A DNA stretch of 64,000 nucleotides from Cryptomeria japonica (taxonomy: Eukaryota > Streptophyta > Pinopsida > Cupressales > Cupressaceae): NCBI RefSeq assembly GCF_030272615.1, contig NC_081406.1, positions 187,008,270 through 187,072,269 of the forward strand. Direction: 5' to 3'. Shown here one piece after another: positions 1 through 11,238 of this stretch. The translations under genes were made by a program, and so were the position numbers. The notes beneath the pieces were generated by a model, which was given only the letters and a program-made list of their open reading frames with translations, did no database searches and was not told the DNA's origin. Each line of letters begins with the position of its first letter. Position 1 is the first letter of the stretch.

Positions 1-96
1 TAGCCTAATCTCTAAAGATATACTATATATTTACAAACATGATAACATGCCATATACTTTGACTTAATAGTGGAAAGAAAAACCACAACTTGTCAC

Positions 97-470
97 CTAC
101 TCATCCAACTAATTGCACCACCACATAGACTAAATACATAGTCAATGTTAGACTTCCTAATGTCAACATCCCATATCCAATTTGAGTTTACAAGTCCCTA
201 TACTTTTAGTAACATGTGGAACAATCCTACTACTAAACTTTCTTCTTTCCAAATTTTCTTCTTTGAAAACATGGTTGTCGAAAGCATTTTTTCTAAAGAT
301 CATTGATAACAACTAGAGAAATCCAAACTACCATAAAGATATCTAAAAAATCTCTTGAATGCAACCTTGTGATTCTTTTTAAGGCTAGCCATAAACCAAC
401 TCAAAACCACCATTGTTTGGTAATTTATTGTCTAGTGTAGGCCATAGCATACATGTGGCTCCCAATCACA
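97..470 (-). pseudogene. Ty1-copia pol relic: end of RT and start of RNase H
   Basis: Read on the minus strand, 170 down to 97 encodes a stretch with the order D-V-D-I-R-K-S ... Y-V-F-S-L-C-G-G-A-I-S-W-M-S. That is the conserved RNase H region of Ty1-copia polyproteins. Upstream on the same strand, near 470 to 300, are fragments resembling the RT-RNase H connection: a G-S-H-M-Y-A-M-A-Y-T-R piece, then S-W-F-M-A and F-R-Y-L-Y-G-S-L-D-F-S-S-C-Y pieces. The fragments lie in different frames and are cut by stops, so the gene is dead. The same relic is in the two other D blocks. It is recognised from family motifs only; no intact pol domain survives. Confidence 0.6.
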
Positions 471-2197
471 CTAGCACAAAGCACATGACTCATGTCCTGC
501 AAATATTTAAGTGCAACAAATATTGCTCAAATAATTCATGTTTTCTCATAATTCTAGCTGTAGCAAAATTTTGTTTCTAGTTAGTTTATATTTTTTCCAT
601 GTGTATAGGTGTAGACATATCTCTAAGTATATCTCAAATAAAACTAGAAACAATTTTTTTCACATATACAATTATCACAAAAGTAAAAATAAAAAATAAT
701 TAGTTGATCCCTCAACAAGATTTTTATTTTTCAAATATCTAAGTTCTTTTTCACTAATGTGGCCCATGTGTTCATGCTACACCATAGTATATTTATTTAA
801 AACCTTGTGGAACTATTAGATGTAAGGGGGAGTCATTGAGATGCTAGATACTAAATTTCAACCTAGAGGTAGTATGTCCATAAAGTCCAATGGCTACCAA
901 AGTGATAGATTTCCACTAAATGTTAGCTCTTATTGAAGTAACTTTAAGTGTTGTTAAAGTGTCATAAAAAGTTGTCAAAGTTTGAACTTGTCATCAAAGT
1001 GACATTATTGGTGATGTATCCCAATTGTTTCTAAAATGAAATTATTATACTAAATTTCAACTACTCCTAAAGTCCACCTTCTACCAATGTCGCAATGTGC
1101 ATCTAAAGATGTTTTTGAACTTAAAAAATATTACACTAAATGCAAAATTATTCCTCAATGAGAAAGAGAATGTCATGTGGAAAGAATCTCTATATTTAAT
1201 CATCCATGTATCCTCACATATATGCATTCCAAATATATAAAAATTATATCACTCATCCTAATAATTTATTGAATCCAAATCATCATTTAATTCATTCTTG
1301 TAATATTTTACTTGCATTCATTTTTATGTGGATTTTCTTCACATAATTATAAAGCTTAACATAGGATTTATTGAGAGACTTATATCTTGCTTTACATTTG
1401 GACCTTTGTCATTTTTCTTCTTTTTTCTCTTTTCTTTATCCTTTTATCTTCCTCTAATAACTAATGCATCCTTTAAAAAAATTAGAGTTTTTTTTGTTTT
1501 AACTCCTCCAAGAGTAGAGAACCTACTATTTATTCAAGCTTCAACTTAGTGTAGTACTACTAGTTGCGATCACTAAATCATCCCATGATTCTAGCAAAGA
1601 ACAAAACAAAGCAGTACATGTATTGCCAAGTTCATAGATATCATTTATGAATTTAATGGATTTAGTTAAAACGGAAAGAGAGTAATTGAATCAATTCCTA
1701 TAAAGTTGAAAGTATAAAGTGGTAGCCTTATTGAAGATAATGGTTAAATATTGAAAGGGTACTAAATTGTAATTCCATGGAAGTTACCTTTTTGAAAAGA
1801 TGAACTAGAGATCACTATAGGAACCAATGTTTTATGTGTATGTTATAACTAGGCAATTCTCCTATTTGTATGTATGCCAATCCTACGTGTAAGGAAGAGC
1901 ATGTACATTTATAGAAAAAAAATATGAATTATAGTGTTTTTATTTTTGTGCATGGTATCATCTTGTGTATTTAGGATGAAGGTGCATGTACATGAATAGA
2001 ATCTTCTTAGTTACATTTCTATTTCTCTCTTGGATATTTTTGAAAAGTGAACCATGTTTAAGGCATAGTAATAATTTATTCTTTACCTCTCTACTACCTA
2101 AAGTTAAATATTGAAAGGGAAGAAATAATATGGATTTAATAGTAATTATTATCATTTAAGTGCTTTAAAAGGTAATATACAATAGAATTTTGATACT

Positions 2198-3790
2198 AGT
2201 GTTGTAAGTAATAAAGACATGTAGAAACAAATTATTCACTAATCTTGAAGGGAAGGGTGTATAAAAAATAAAGAAACAAATTTATAAATTTAGAAAAACA
2301 TTATACTATAACATAATGATTTGTGTGGGGAAAGCCATTGCAATAAAAAAAATTTGTTACATCTTGTTAAAAATCGTAAATCATAATATAATAATCTCCA
2401 CTTTGACCCACTCAACAAGAGTGCCCAAATTCCCATTATTTCCTATTCAAAATAGGAACTCTATGCAAAATAATATAATCTATCATAAGCTAGTTAAAAA
2501 TAACTCTTATTTCTAGCTATTAATGTCAAAATCTGTCATTACAATTGTGAAACTGACATATCTTGTATTCTTTACTTCCACATCTCAAAGTTTTTATCTA
2601 TTTTTTTTTATCTTAATCCTCCTTGATGTGTTTGCCATATTTATTTCCTATAATAAAGACTACAAAACTTCTTTTGCACAAGCTACCACTCATAATCCTC
2701 TATCCAACAACTAGAACCTAAGGTGCCTAGGCTTTGATACCACTTTTAAGTATAAAGATGTGCACAGACAATTTATTACACTAATCTTGAACGAAGGGGT
2801 GTATATAAAAGAGAGAAACACATTTAGAAATTTAGATAAAAATTGATATCATAGCACAATGATTTGTGTGGAGAAAAGCATTTCAAGAGAAAAATCCCAC
2901 ACTAAAAAAGGACCATCATATGTACCTTTCAATATCCCATGTTTCTTTCTAATCAAATATTCAACTTGATACAAGCACATACTACTCTGTCTTTAAAGTA
3001 GAAAATAGAATAGTTGACCTCTCATCACACGAGAGCTTAGAGGAAAAATAATGTAGCTTACAAATCTCAATAAATTTTAGTAGCGTAGAGACATGCAATC
3101 AGCACTTTAAGGACATGAAAAAAGAATAGAAAAAAGATAAACAAAAGAGGAGAAACACCAATACATGTTGGGAAAAAACTTTCAAGTAAGAACCCCACAC
3201 TCTCAAGAATCAAACCAATGTATTAATTTGCAACAATAAACATGTTTAAATACAATTGTACACTCAAAGCCTTTAACATTGAGATTTAAAGTCCTGCTTC
3301 TCGGGAGGAAAACTGATAGCATAATTTGACAAAAATGAAGAATTATCCTCAAATTATCAATATAAAAAATTCTTATTTATATAGCCATAAGTGGATGCCT
3401 AAGATTTCCACAAGACATCGTCACATATTTTGCATGCATGCAAAACAAAAATCTTGACATGCATGTTTCCACCACCCATGCAAAGGGCCCACTTGACATT
3501 CAAGGGATTTACTTGCATGCAAATGGTCCTACTTGACATGCAACACACCTTCTTCATGCAAAAGTGTACTTCCTATCATAGATAGTTCTTTTCTAACTCT
3601 TGCACTATCATAATTTATTACATGACATGATATGTCATAATCAAACGTAGACTCGTGCCATATAATTAGCTTTCACAATGTAAATTCACAAAGTGGGAAA
3701 CATATTTCCCCCAATTTAGGATTTATGTCATCATAGGCACCCACCATGTGAGATGACACATCATCATGTCAAGTCTCACAAAGTGACAAC

Positions 3791-3851
<61 letters not shown>

Positions 3852-3948
3852 CATAGGCATGAAATAATTAAATAATCAAGTAATTTAATGCTAAGAATTG
3901 CAAAGTTTGAGACACCCTAATACCAACAATTTTGGTAGTATTCCAACA
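2198..3948 (-). mobile_element. Decayed copia-like LTR/internal sequence
   Basis: The sequence after 2198 (TGTTGTAAG...) and the sequence after 2743 are diverged direct repeats. Both run through the same ordered words, from an ACTAATCTTGAA motif to ATGATTTGTGTGG. Between them, 2731-2742 is GCTTTGATACCA, the reverse complement of TGGTATCAAAGC. That resembles the primer-binding site used with initiator-Met tRNA. On the minus strand AAAGTGGAGATT near 2398-2409 resembles a copia polypurine tract. The repeat boundary near 3948 ends TTCCAACA. I infer a minus-strand copia-type element whose two LTRs have diverged and partly rearranged. Exact LTR ends are unclear because homology continues past 3948. 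Confidence 0.4.
3794..3849. repeat. (AT)n microsatellite
   Basis: An uninterrupted alternating AT run of about 56 bp. The matching place in the second D block (35085-35112) has a shorter run, so it has changed length since the duplication. Confidence 0.95.
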
Positions 3949-4126
3949 TCAGCTTCATATCTACAAATTCCCATACTAAAACTAGTCTCTCAAGCACTAA
4001 TTTATAGATAAATCACCAAACTAGAAACCACAAAGGACTTTCTAAACCATGAGCTAAAACTCCCAAATGGGTGATCCCAACTTAGACACAATTTCCAATT
4101 TCATCCTTGAGAATTTATTATATCTT

Positions 4127-4345
4127 AAAGCTATGAGATTTCCACAATCCATTTTGTATTCTAGTGTATTTTTGGTGGATTCGATTGTGTGTATTTTTTT
4201 CCCATCAATGTTTCAAATCACACTCCGTGATTCATCTTTCATGTCTTCAGAATTCTTTTAATCCCGATGATGAATCACAGAGTGTGATTTGAAACGTTGA
4301 TGGGAAAAAAATACACACAATCGAATCCAGAAAAAATAAACTAGA
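4127..4345. mobile_element. Foldback insertion with 76-bp arms
   Basis: The arms are 4161-4236 and 4269-4344, joined by a 32-bp loop. The inner 60 bp pair at 58 of 60 positions and the outer 16 bp at about 13 of 16, so the RNA or single strand would form one long hairpin. The insert is flanked by a 12-bp direct repeat, TTATTATATCTT, at 4115-4126 and 4346-4357. The matching position in the second D block (about 33530-33550) has one diverged copy of that word and no hairpin. I infer a mobile foldback (MITE-like) insertion. A small-RNA hairpin gene is the alternative. Confidence 0.75.
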
Positions 4346-4385
4346 TTATTATATCTTGTTAAAAATAGTAAACCATAATTACATC

Positions 4386-5560
4386 AGTAATCAATCATAA
4401 AATCTATCACCAGTTAGTTAAAAATAACTCTTATTTCTAGCTCTTACATGTCATAAGCGTTTGTCACAAGCTGTCAAAAGATCCCTAATGGTAGAAGACT
4501 CCAATAGACAAAATAAATCCTCTCACAACACCTTACATAACAATGACACAAACAATACTGCCACAACAAAATCCAATACCTCATTTTCAATGGAGGTTAA
4601 ACTATATAAACTAATTTATAAAAATATTCAATTAATTTGTAGGAAATGTGAAATAATAAATAAATAAAATTAAAAACTTTCAAAAGTTGAGACACCTTAA
4701 TTTTCAGCAATAGCTAGGAAATGCATATCATTTCAAATACTAAAACACCAACACATGTTAGTGTCACTAAGTCAAAAAACATTACCACTTTAAGTTCAAA
4801 TTTTTTGACTTGCACACATTTAACCAAATAGTCTCTGCAGATAAATGAATAAACATGAATCAAAGATAATAATAATCAAAACTTTCCTTTATAAACATCT
4901 ACCAACCTTCAAAATTTAGACTAAATGATCTAAATAAATTAAAAATATATATATTTTAAATAATTTTAAATATCACCCTTAGAGGAAGGGGGACTATATA
5001 GAATAGGAATGGGTCCTCAGTAATATCACCATTGACTAGATAATCTACAAATAAATTAGCAAGCTTTTTAATAAGATAATAATCTTGATTTAAGTACTTA
5101 AGTACCAAGCTTTCTCTAAGCATCTCCCTACATTTGAGTTGGGGCACGACCTATTATTTAGCATTGATCATTATTAACATATTTTCTTCTACCAAGATTA
5201 TACACTAAATTAAAAGATGATAACACCATTCCTACAACTACTCCTTACCATTCTAATCTTGCAACCTATGTAAAAAGAGATACAATGAAGAAAAGTACTA
5301 TCATCCTTTTGAAGAGCCACTCTAACCCTTTCGACCCATGATTTTTGCATAGGACACCATTAAAATACAGCTTTATGAAACTTGAGGGAGGGGATTCCAA
5401 ACTAATCTTTGATTTTGAAATAGTCAAATTTTCCTTTTGAATATTCCTTTTAAAATCATTCAATGGGTAAACCTTAGTGATTATATTTTTATGCATGTTA
5501 AGTATTTTTTATCAATAAAGCAGCGTTAAGTAGGGCGCTGACTCATAACATAGTAAAAAA
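4386..5560. other. AT-rich intergenic stretch
   Basis: 4386-4470 still resembles the copia-derived internal sequence at about 2480-2540. From 4690 to 5560 I see no coding pattern, no RNA gene and no repeat shared with the rest of the window. Short ORFs here have no recognisable motif. Confidence 0.5.
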
Positions 5561-5589
5561 CTATCAACTAAAAAAACAACTAAGACCCC

Positions 5590-6039
5590 CACTCAAGGGA
5601 GTGGGGGGGGGGGGTTTGGGCAAGGGAGAAGACTTCCCCTTCCGCTTGCTAGCAACCACAATCCAGACAATGCTGTCATTGTGACCATCAAAGGAGAGAT
5701 CAATCGGAAGGGACCGGACAGGGTTAAAATCAAAAGAGTAGCCATGAGAGGCACAACCTCATCCTGAGAGGGGATATCATCCTAATGGGAGGAGTTAGTA
5801 GGAGCAAAGTTCGGAGCATTGACTGTTAAGTGATCAACAATAGCATTTCTCCACCAAGTAGAAACACCTTTGTGGCACGAAATGGAGTAGTCCGAAGCAA
5901 GATGACCCGTGGAGAAGCATCTCCTGCAACGAAAGGGGAGGCCTTCAAAATTTAGTAGTTGTGTCCAAGGTCTATCTCCCACCATAAGAACTACATCTCT
6001 AGGGAGAGGCGAGGAGATGTTAATTGTTGTAATTATCAT
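5590..6039 (-). pseudogene. LINE ORF1 (gag-like zinc-knuckle protein) fragment
   Basis: The minus-strand frame from 6039 encodes a stretch with P-W-T-Q-L-L-N-F-E-G-L-P-F and then C38-x2-C41-x4-H46-x4. This is the layout of the CCHC knuckle in ORF1 proteins of plant LINEs, where it binds nucleic acid. The expected last cysteine is tyrosine at residue 51. After about residue 85 the frame shifts, and a neighbouring minus frame continues with F-D-F-N-P-V-R-S-L-P-I-D and a basic K-R-K-G-K stretch down to about 5600. Both the lost ligand and the frameshift mark it as dead. On the right it abuts the A-block fragment that starts near 6019. Confidence 0.65.
5601..5614. repeat. Poly-G run
   Basis: A run of about 14 nearly uninterrupted G residues inside the LINE ORF1 relic. 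It is a likely site of length variation or sequencing error. Confidence 0.8.
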
Positions 6040-6194
6040 TCTATTTACTTTTCAATTAAATTTCATTTTAAAAATAAAATTTAATGAGAATTATATGCTA
6101 TTATTATTTAATATTTATTTATGTATGTGGTGGGATCATATATAATGTAGTTTTTAACTCAATGATATTTTACTAGTGTAATTGTTAATTTTTA

Positions 6195-6230
<36 letters not shown>

Positions 6231-6880
6231 GACATCTCTATTTTCAAATAGATTATGAGAAATTATTAAATTTTGAAGTTGTAACTTAAAATATATGTTT
6301 ACAATAGATTGTTTTGATTTTTCTCCAATTAAATTCTTTATATTAGATGGTCCTAAATAAATAATATTGTTAAGGACTAGGAAATATTTGTATAAAATTA
6401 AAAAAATATAATTACAAAAATAAAACAAAAATCAATTTAAAAAACCAAATCTTAACTTAAGTCTAACCTCTCTTAAAAGGAAAAAAACTGACATCTTGAA
6501 AAGCCCATAAATCATAAAGCTTCATGAAAAAGCTAAATCTTTCATCACCTCATTTAGCAAGTTATAATACACTTTATTATAAAGAGAAATAATTTAATAG
6601 ATAATCTGAAACATCTTATCATTTACAACTAACATTATCATTTTGTAAGCCCAATAAGAAAAAAAGCTTTTTAATGAGTTTTGACTTAAAAATCCGATTG
6701 TCAAAGATATCTTAAAAACAGAAAGGAATTGCAAGCTCACATATAAAAGATAAGCTGCTGTTCAAAAACCAGTTTAAGGTAGAACAATAATCAATACCGA
6801 GTCTCATATCATGGCATATAAATGAACACAAAAGACTTGTAGTAGATACTGAAGCATTATGACTGTCATATTGGACTAGT
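6019..6880. repeat. Block A fragment (3' flank of the type A gene only)
   Basis: This closely matches 9316-10320 and 40818-41545, the DNA downstream of the minus-strand type A gene. Homology stops near 6872, inside the 3' flank, so no part of the coding sequence is present. It contains an (AT)n run at about 6197-6226 whose length differs between the three copies. Confidence 0.85.
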
Positions 6881-9315
6881 AAGATATCTGGTTACCCAAG
6901 TGCAATAAATTACTTAGAGTTAGTAATCTGTATGAAGTTAAAACAATTTACATTTAATCAAATTGTTGTTATGTGTTACTCAGCTACTCGAGAACACTAT
7001 TACAACCTTAATTAATGTGTTTCTTGTGTTTACATGAACAATGTTGGTGGAAGATACTCCTGTAGTGATTGCATTATAACAATCTTTATGTATTTGATTT
7101 TTGTTGTATGCCATGACTGGTAAAGATTAAAAAAATAGTTTTAGCGCATCCTACAAAACCTATACTCTCAACCCTGTTAAATTGGAAATTCCACGCTGCA
7201 TAGAAAATTCTTTTTACTTGTAATATCGAAATAGGAGAAGTGAAAGAAATAAACAATAATTACTATATGTTTCATATCAAAATTTAACAAATGAATGGTA
7301 GGAAAGGCTGTGAAACTATCTCAGTTGTGAGATATTAAATGATAGCTGCAACATAGATGCCTGTCCTATCCTATTCGCTTTGTGCTATGCAATCAAAGAA
7401 GTGAGAACACTATGAATCAAATTCGAATGTTAACGATATTTTTTTTTAGAAAACAATGAAGTCCTTTGAGAGGGATGGAATGGGCCCACAATGTAAGCAA
7501 TCAAAGTTTACTGTGTGTTGTTTAAGGCTGGCTTTTATGGACAAATGATCTAGCAGATGAGCATAAAAGTCTTAATAGTCATGCACAAATGGGTCAACTA
7601 AGGAGGAAAAAAAATTAAAAAGCCACCAACTATTGATACATGTGAAATTTATTGATGAAATTTTAGTTACAATTTTTTTAATTTCTTTAAAATAAAATTA
7701 ATATCTGAAAGTTGGGTTCACAAAACATGCACAATTACTGATACTCTCCCCTATCATATGGTTCAGGCTGAAGAAAATTTGCAAATTCTTTACTATACTT
7801 GAAACAGGTGCCTCATTTTTTTTGGTTGAAGTTCTTCATACCGTAAATTTAGCATAAATAACATTGACAATCATTATAGGAGGAGATTCATTCTTCCTAT
7901 ACAATTGATAAGCCATGATTGATGTGAACGAACATATATTATTCATGAATCCAAATTTAGTATAAAGATATTACAATCTTTTGTTTTGTAATTAATACAC
8001 GATACTCATATCTGCCTCAGAAACAAAGATGAACTGATTGTAATGCATTGGTAATCCGTACGTACATTTTGAGGTTCTGGGTTGAAAATTTGCCAGAAAA
8101 CTCAATTTTGTCATGTTCATACGACTTCTCCTCAAAATGGATATGGATCTAGAGTTTCTTAAAGTGTATTGAGTACTTACGATCACATCACTTTTCTTTT
8201 ATTGGTGCTGCATTTATTCGACAACTTTTCTCTCTCATTAACTTTGATCTACTCATGATATTGTCATCTATCCGGAATTACAGTAATTTTTGTTGACAAA
8301 TATTGGTGACTTTCTTTAAAGCATGTAATGTACTTTATAAAGATGTTTTTTAAATTTTTGTTTTCTCTATTTCTTATTTGATCATACATTTTTCTTCTGC
8401 TGGGACATTTTTTCACTATGACCAGTGTATATAAGTGGTGTGTTATAAATAGAAGCTAACAAATAGCTTGATATTACATGCTGTCATTAGCATACATCTT
8501 GAGGTCTACCTTTGAGCTCTAATTCACTTGTTCATCTTCTTTGATCACTTTCTTAGTCAGATAATTAATGGTGGTCAAATTTGAAGGTGTGAAAGTGACC
8601 CGTAACCCTTAAATTTTTAGATTTTCAATTTAAATTTGGGATCTTCGTCGAATTTGTCATATTAATTGTTATGAGTGACTAAAGTATGAAATTTGTTAGC
8701 TTGTAGTATTAGGGTGCTATATTTAGTAAAAAATACACAACAACAAAGCAAAAAACACACTTGGATAACCAAATATCTTAGCAGTAAGACATATATGAAC
8801 ACATATCTATAAACTTTATTAAACCTCACAAACAATCCACTTTTATGTGAAAATCTTTTAACCAACAACATTATGCAAATTGCTTACTTGTACACCCAAG
8901 CCACGACCCCTATAGGCTGGACGACCACCGAAAATCCCCGACTAAAAGCTTACCATTCGCCACTTCTCTGAGATGCGTGAAAGGGAAATGCATCATCATC
9001 TCCACCTAAAAAAAAAAACACCACGTACCGTTCACCGGGAAAAATGACTGGTCACTGAAAATCGTCAATGGTCGGATTGTCTTACACTTCGGCAGGTAAA
9101 AGCCCCCACTAAAAGCCTATCAGCTTAAAAATGCATGTGAGGAAATTACTTCTCCCTTCATTTCCATTCAATAGAAAACTTCAAGCATGTGCTTTGTTTT
9201 TTTTCTCTTTTGAGTTGCTAAGCACATTATTAACACTCTGAATAATGTAATAATGATTTTTGTATTTTCAATTCAGTAGTGGTGTCGTGGTTCATGTATG
9301 CTATCTTATTTTAAT
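6881..9315. other. Intergenic stretch unique to this unit
   Basis: I find no match elsewhere in the window and no recognisable protein motif on either strand. The longest ORFs (about 64-69 codons, minus, near 8000-8190 and 8660-8870) have no family signature. The stretch 8890-9120 is less AT-rich than its neighbours but is not open in any frame for long. Confidence 0.5.
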
Positions 9316-10390
9316 TGTCGTAATTATCATTTTATTTATTTTCAATTAAATTTTATTTTAAAAATAAAATTTAATGAGAATTATATGCTATTATTATTTA
9401 TTATTTATTTATGTTTGTGGTGGGATCATATATAATGTAGTTTTTAACTCAATGATATTTTACTAGTGTAATTGGTTATTTTTAGTAGATGTAATTAGAT
9501 AGATATATATATGACATCTCTATTTTCAAATAGATTATAGAAATTATTAAATTTTGAAGTTGTAACTTAAAATATATGTTTACAATAGATTGTTTTGATT
9601 TTTCTCCAATTAAATTCTTTATATTAGATGGCCCTAAATAAATAATATTGTTAAGGACTAGGAAATAGATGTATAAAATTGAAAAAATATAATTACAAAA
9701 TTAAAACAAAAATTTCATTCTTATTCTATGAAAGAAAAACAAAAAGATAGGACTGTTGTTTTCTTATCCAATTAGAAATGACAACTTTCCTTTATTATTT
9801 ATGAGATTTCATCTTATCATATCTATAAATTTACCATCAAATTTTTTCTTATCAACTTATAAACCAAAACTATATAATCCTATCAATTTAAAAAACCAAA
9901 TCTTAAGTTAAATCTAACCTCTCTTAAAAGAAAAAAACTGACATCTTGAAAAGCCCATAAATCATAAAGCTCCATGAAAAAGTTAAATCTTTCATCACCT
10001 CATTGAGCAAGTTATAATACACTTTATTATAAAGAGAAATAATTTAATAGATAATCTGAAATATCTTATCATTTACAACTAACATTATCATTTTGTAAGC
10101 GCAACAAGAAAAAAAGCGTTTTAATGAGTTTTGACTTATAAATCCGATTGTCAAAGATATCTTAAAAAAAGAAAGGAATTGCAAAGCTCACATATAAAAG
10201 ATAAGCTGCTGTTCAAAAACCAGTTTAAGGTAGAACAATAATCAATACCGAGTCTCATATCATGGCATATAAATGAACACAAAAGACTTGTAGTAGATAC
10301 TGAAGCATTATGACTGTCATATTTCAGTTTCAACCAGTTTGTAAAACCAATGAACAAAAATATGTAATGCAAATTAGCAAGGTGTGAGTC

Positions 10391-10642
10391 TTAAAGGTTA
10401 TTCCTTGGCCTTAGCCTATTTAAAGCCCTTCTCCACAATCCATCGTGTGATATAATGATAAAGCCAACAAGGGTGAGGATTCCTCCATAAAAGACTGTAA
10501 ATGACACTGGCGAAACAGGTGCTAAGTAGACCAGCATGAAAAGTGTGAGGCCTATCTCTAACAGTGCCAACCCTGTCCATAGTTTAACTACACCTTTTTC
10601 AAACATCCTATTCATATTCATATTCATATTCCCCCTCTCCAT
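10391..10642 (-). CDS. Small two-pass membrane protein, type A, copy 1
   Basis: The product is 83 aa and belongs to no family I recognise. The N-terminus is hydrophilic with an Asn-Met dipeptide repeat (residues 5-11). Two hydrophobic segments follow, at about 21-43 and 48-65, separated by a short turn with A-P-V-S-P-V. The tail is strongly basic (R-R-A-L-N-R-L-R-P-R). That predicts a small membrane protein spanning twice, with both ends on the same side. The case for coding is the type B gene at 23796-24053, which aligns without gaps over about 75 residues at roughly half identity, with hydrophobicity, the MERG start and the P-V-x-P-V turn kept. The start is the first ATG after a CTATATAG box about 70 bp upstream. 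No ribosome-binding or splice signals were needed. The main alternative is a conserved noncoding transcript. Confidence 0.6.
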   Translation of the reverse strand: MERGNMNMNMNRMFEKGVVKLWTGLALLEIGLTLFMLVYLAPVSPVSFTVFYGGILTLVGFIIISHDGLWRRALNRLRPRNNL

Positions 10643-10709
10643 ATTTCTTGCTGTAAATAAGGGATTTTTATGTTGAGTGTAAGTATGTATTCATCAGTTC
10701 AAGAGTTGG

Positions 10710-10717
10710 CTATATAG
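10710..10717 (-). promoter_or_regulatory. TATA box of the type A gene, copy 1
   Basis: CTATATAG (a palindrome) lies 68-75 bp upstream of the ATG. The same word sits at the same relative place upstream of the second A gene (41934-41941) and the dead B copy (50536-50543), which suggests a shared ancestral promoter. It predicts a 5' leader of about 40 nt. Confidence 0.5.
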
Positions 10718-11153
10718 TTTGTCATTGAGGGAAGAAATACAAGGCCACAACGGTTGGTTTGTTTCTTTCATACAAATGAGTACTTCATATTTGCAAATAT
10801 AATCTAAACACTTTCTCTAATTCATAATTTTAGTTTTCAATTATATTTTATATTAATTTTTATTAGAATTAGTTGTAATATTTGAAAGCTTTATAAATGG
10901 TTGAAAAATGTAAATGTTTATAACATTGGTTTTAGTCAAAAAAAAAAAAAAAATTTGGTTGAAGTTATGTATTGGTAGTGGATTTTTAAATAACTTCAAA
11001 ATCTTGAAAAACAAGAATAGAATACACCACATGAAATATATACCAACAAAGAAATGGATTATAGTTCAATTAAGATTAAAATTTAAGTTCAATAAAAGTT
11101 AGGATTAAGGTTCAAAATCAATTCAATTAAGATTATATACTAGCTTATATATA

Positions 11154-11238
11154 TTTAATAATATATATAGAGTACATTAAACTGCAATAGGTGCCTCGAG
11201 AAGGATACCTCTCTGCTTATTCTATATATATTATTAAA
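11154..11238. mobile_element. Small inverted-repeat element with 18-bp perfect ends
   Basis: TTTAATAATATATATAGA at 11154-11171 is the exact reverse complement of 11221-11238. The interior contains GCCTCGAGAAGGATACCTCT, which resembles the arm of the foldback at 40641-40815. The matching place in the second A/T junction (about 42181) has the left end but then a different sequence. It is probably a MITE remnant. Confidence 0.5.

Larger units (their letters stand above)
1..4385. repeat. Duplicated block D, copy 1 (copia-derived noncoding DNA)
   Basis: This is the first of three copies of one block; the others start at about 29826 and 54070. Position 94 here matches 29828 and 54256. The copies are closely similar but differ by internal deletions and insertions. 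The left third holds a decayed Ty1-copia pol relic on the minus strand. The right two thirds look like copia-type LTR and internal sequence, also minus, with a primer-binding-like site at 2731-2742 and a PPT-like purine stretch near 2398-2409. Short ORFs in it are not conserved between copies, so I call no gene. Confidence 0.75.
9316..10800. repeat. Block A, copy 1
   Basis: It is duplicated at 40818-42035 and, in part, at 6019-6880. It carries the minus-strand type A gene with its promoter-proximal region and 3' flank. A segment of about 175 bp at 9712-9887 is present only in this copy; the other two run straight across the site. Confidence 0.85.

Noticed and set aside
1328-1549. 73-codon plus-strand ORF repeated at 55489-55710
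   Set aside because: Block D copy 2 (31060-31280) does not keep the frame, and it lies in a copia-derived relic; its survival in two copies reflects recent duplication.
8890-9120. Less AT-rich stretch considered as an exon
   Set aside because: No frame is open for more than a few dozen codons, and no splice sites or family motifs are evident.
10151-10372. 73-codon minus ORF downstream of the type A gene, repeated at 41387-41596
   Set aside because: It lies in the 3' flank; the frame is not conserved in the block B homologue, and the C-terminus differs between copies by a frameshift. It is probably 3' UTR.
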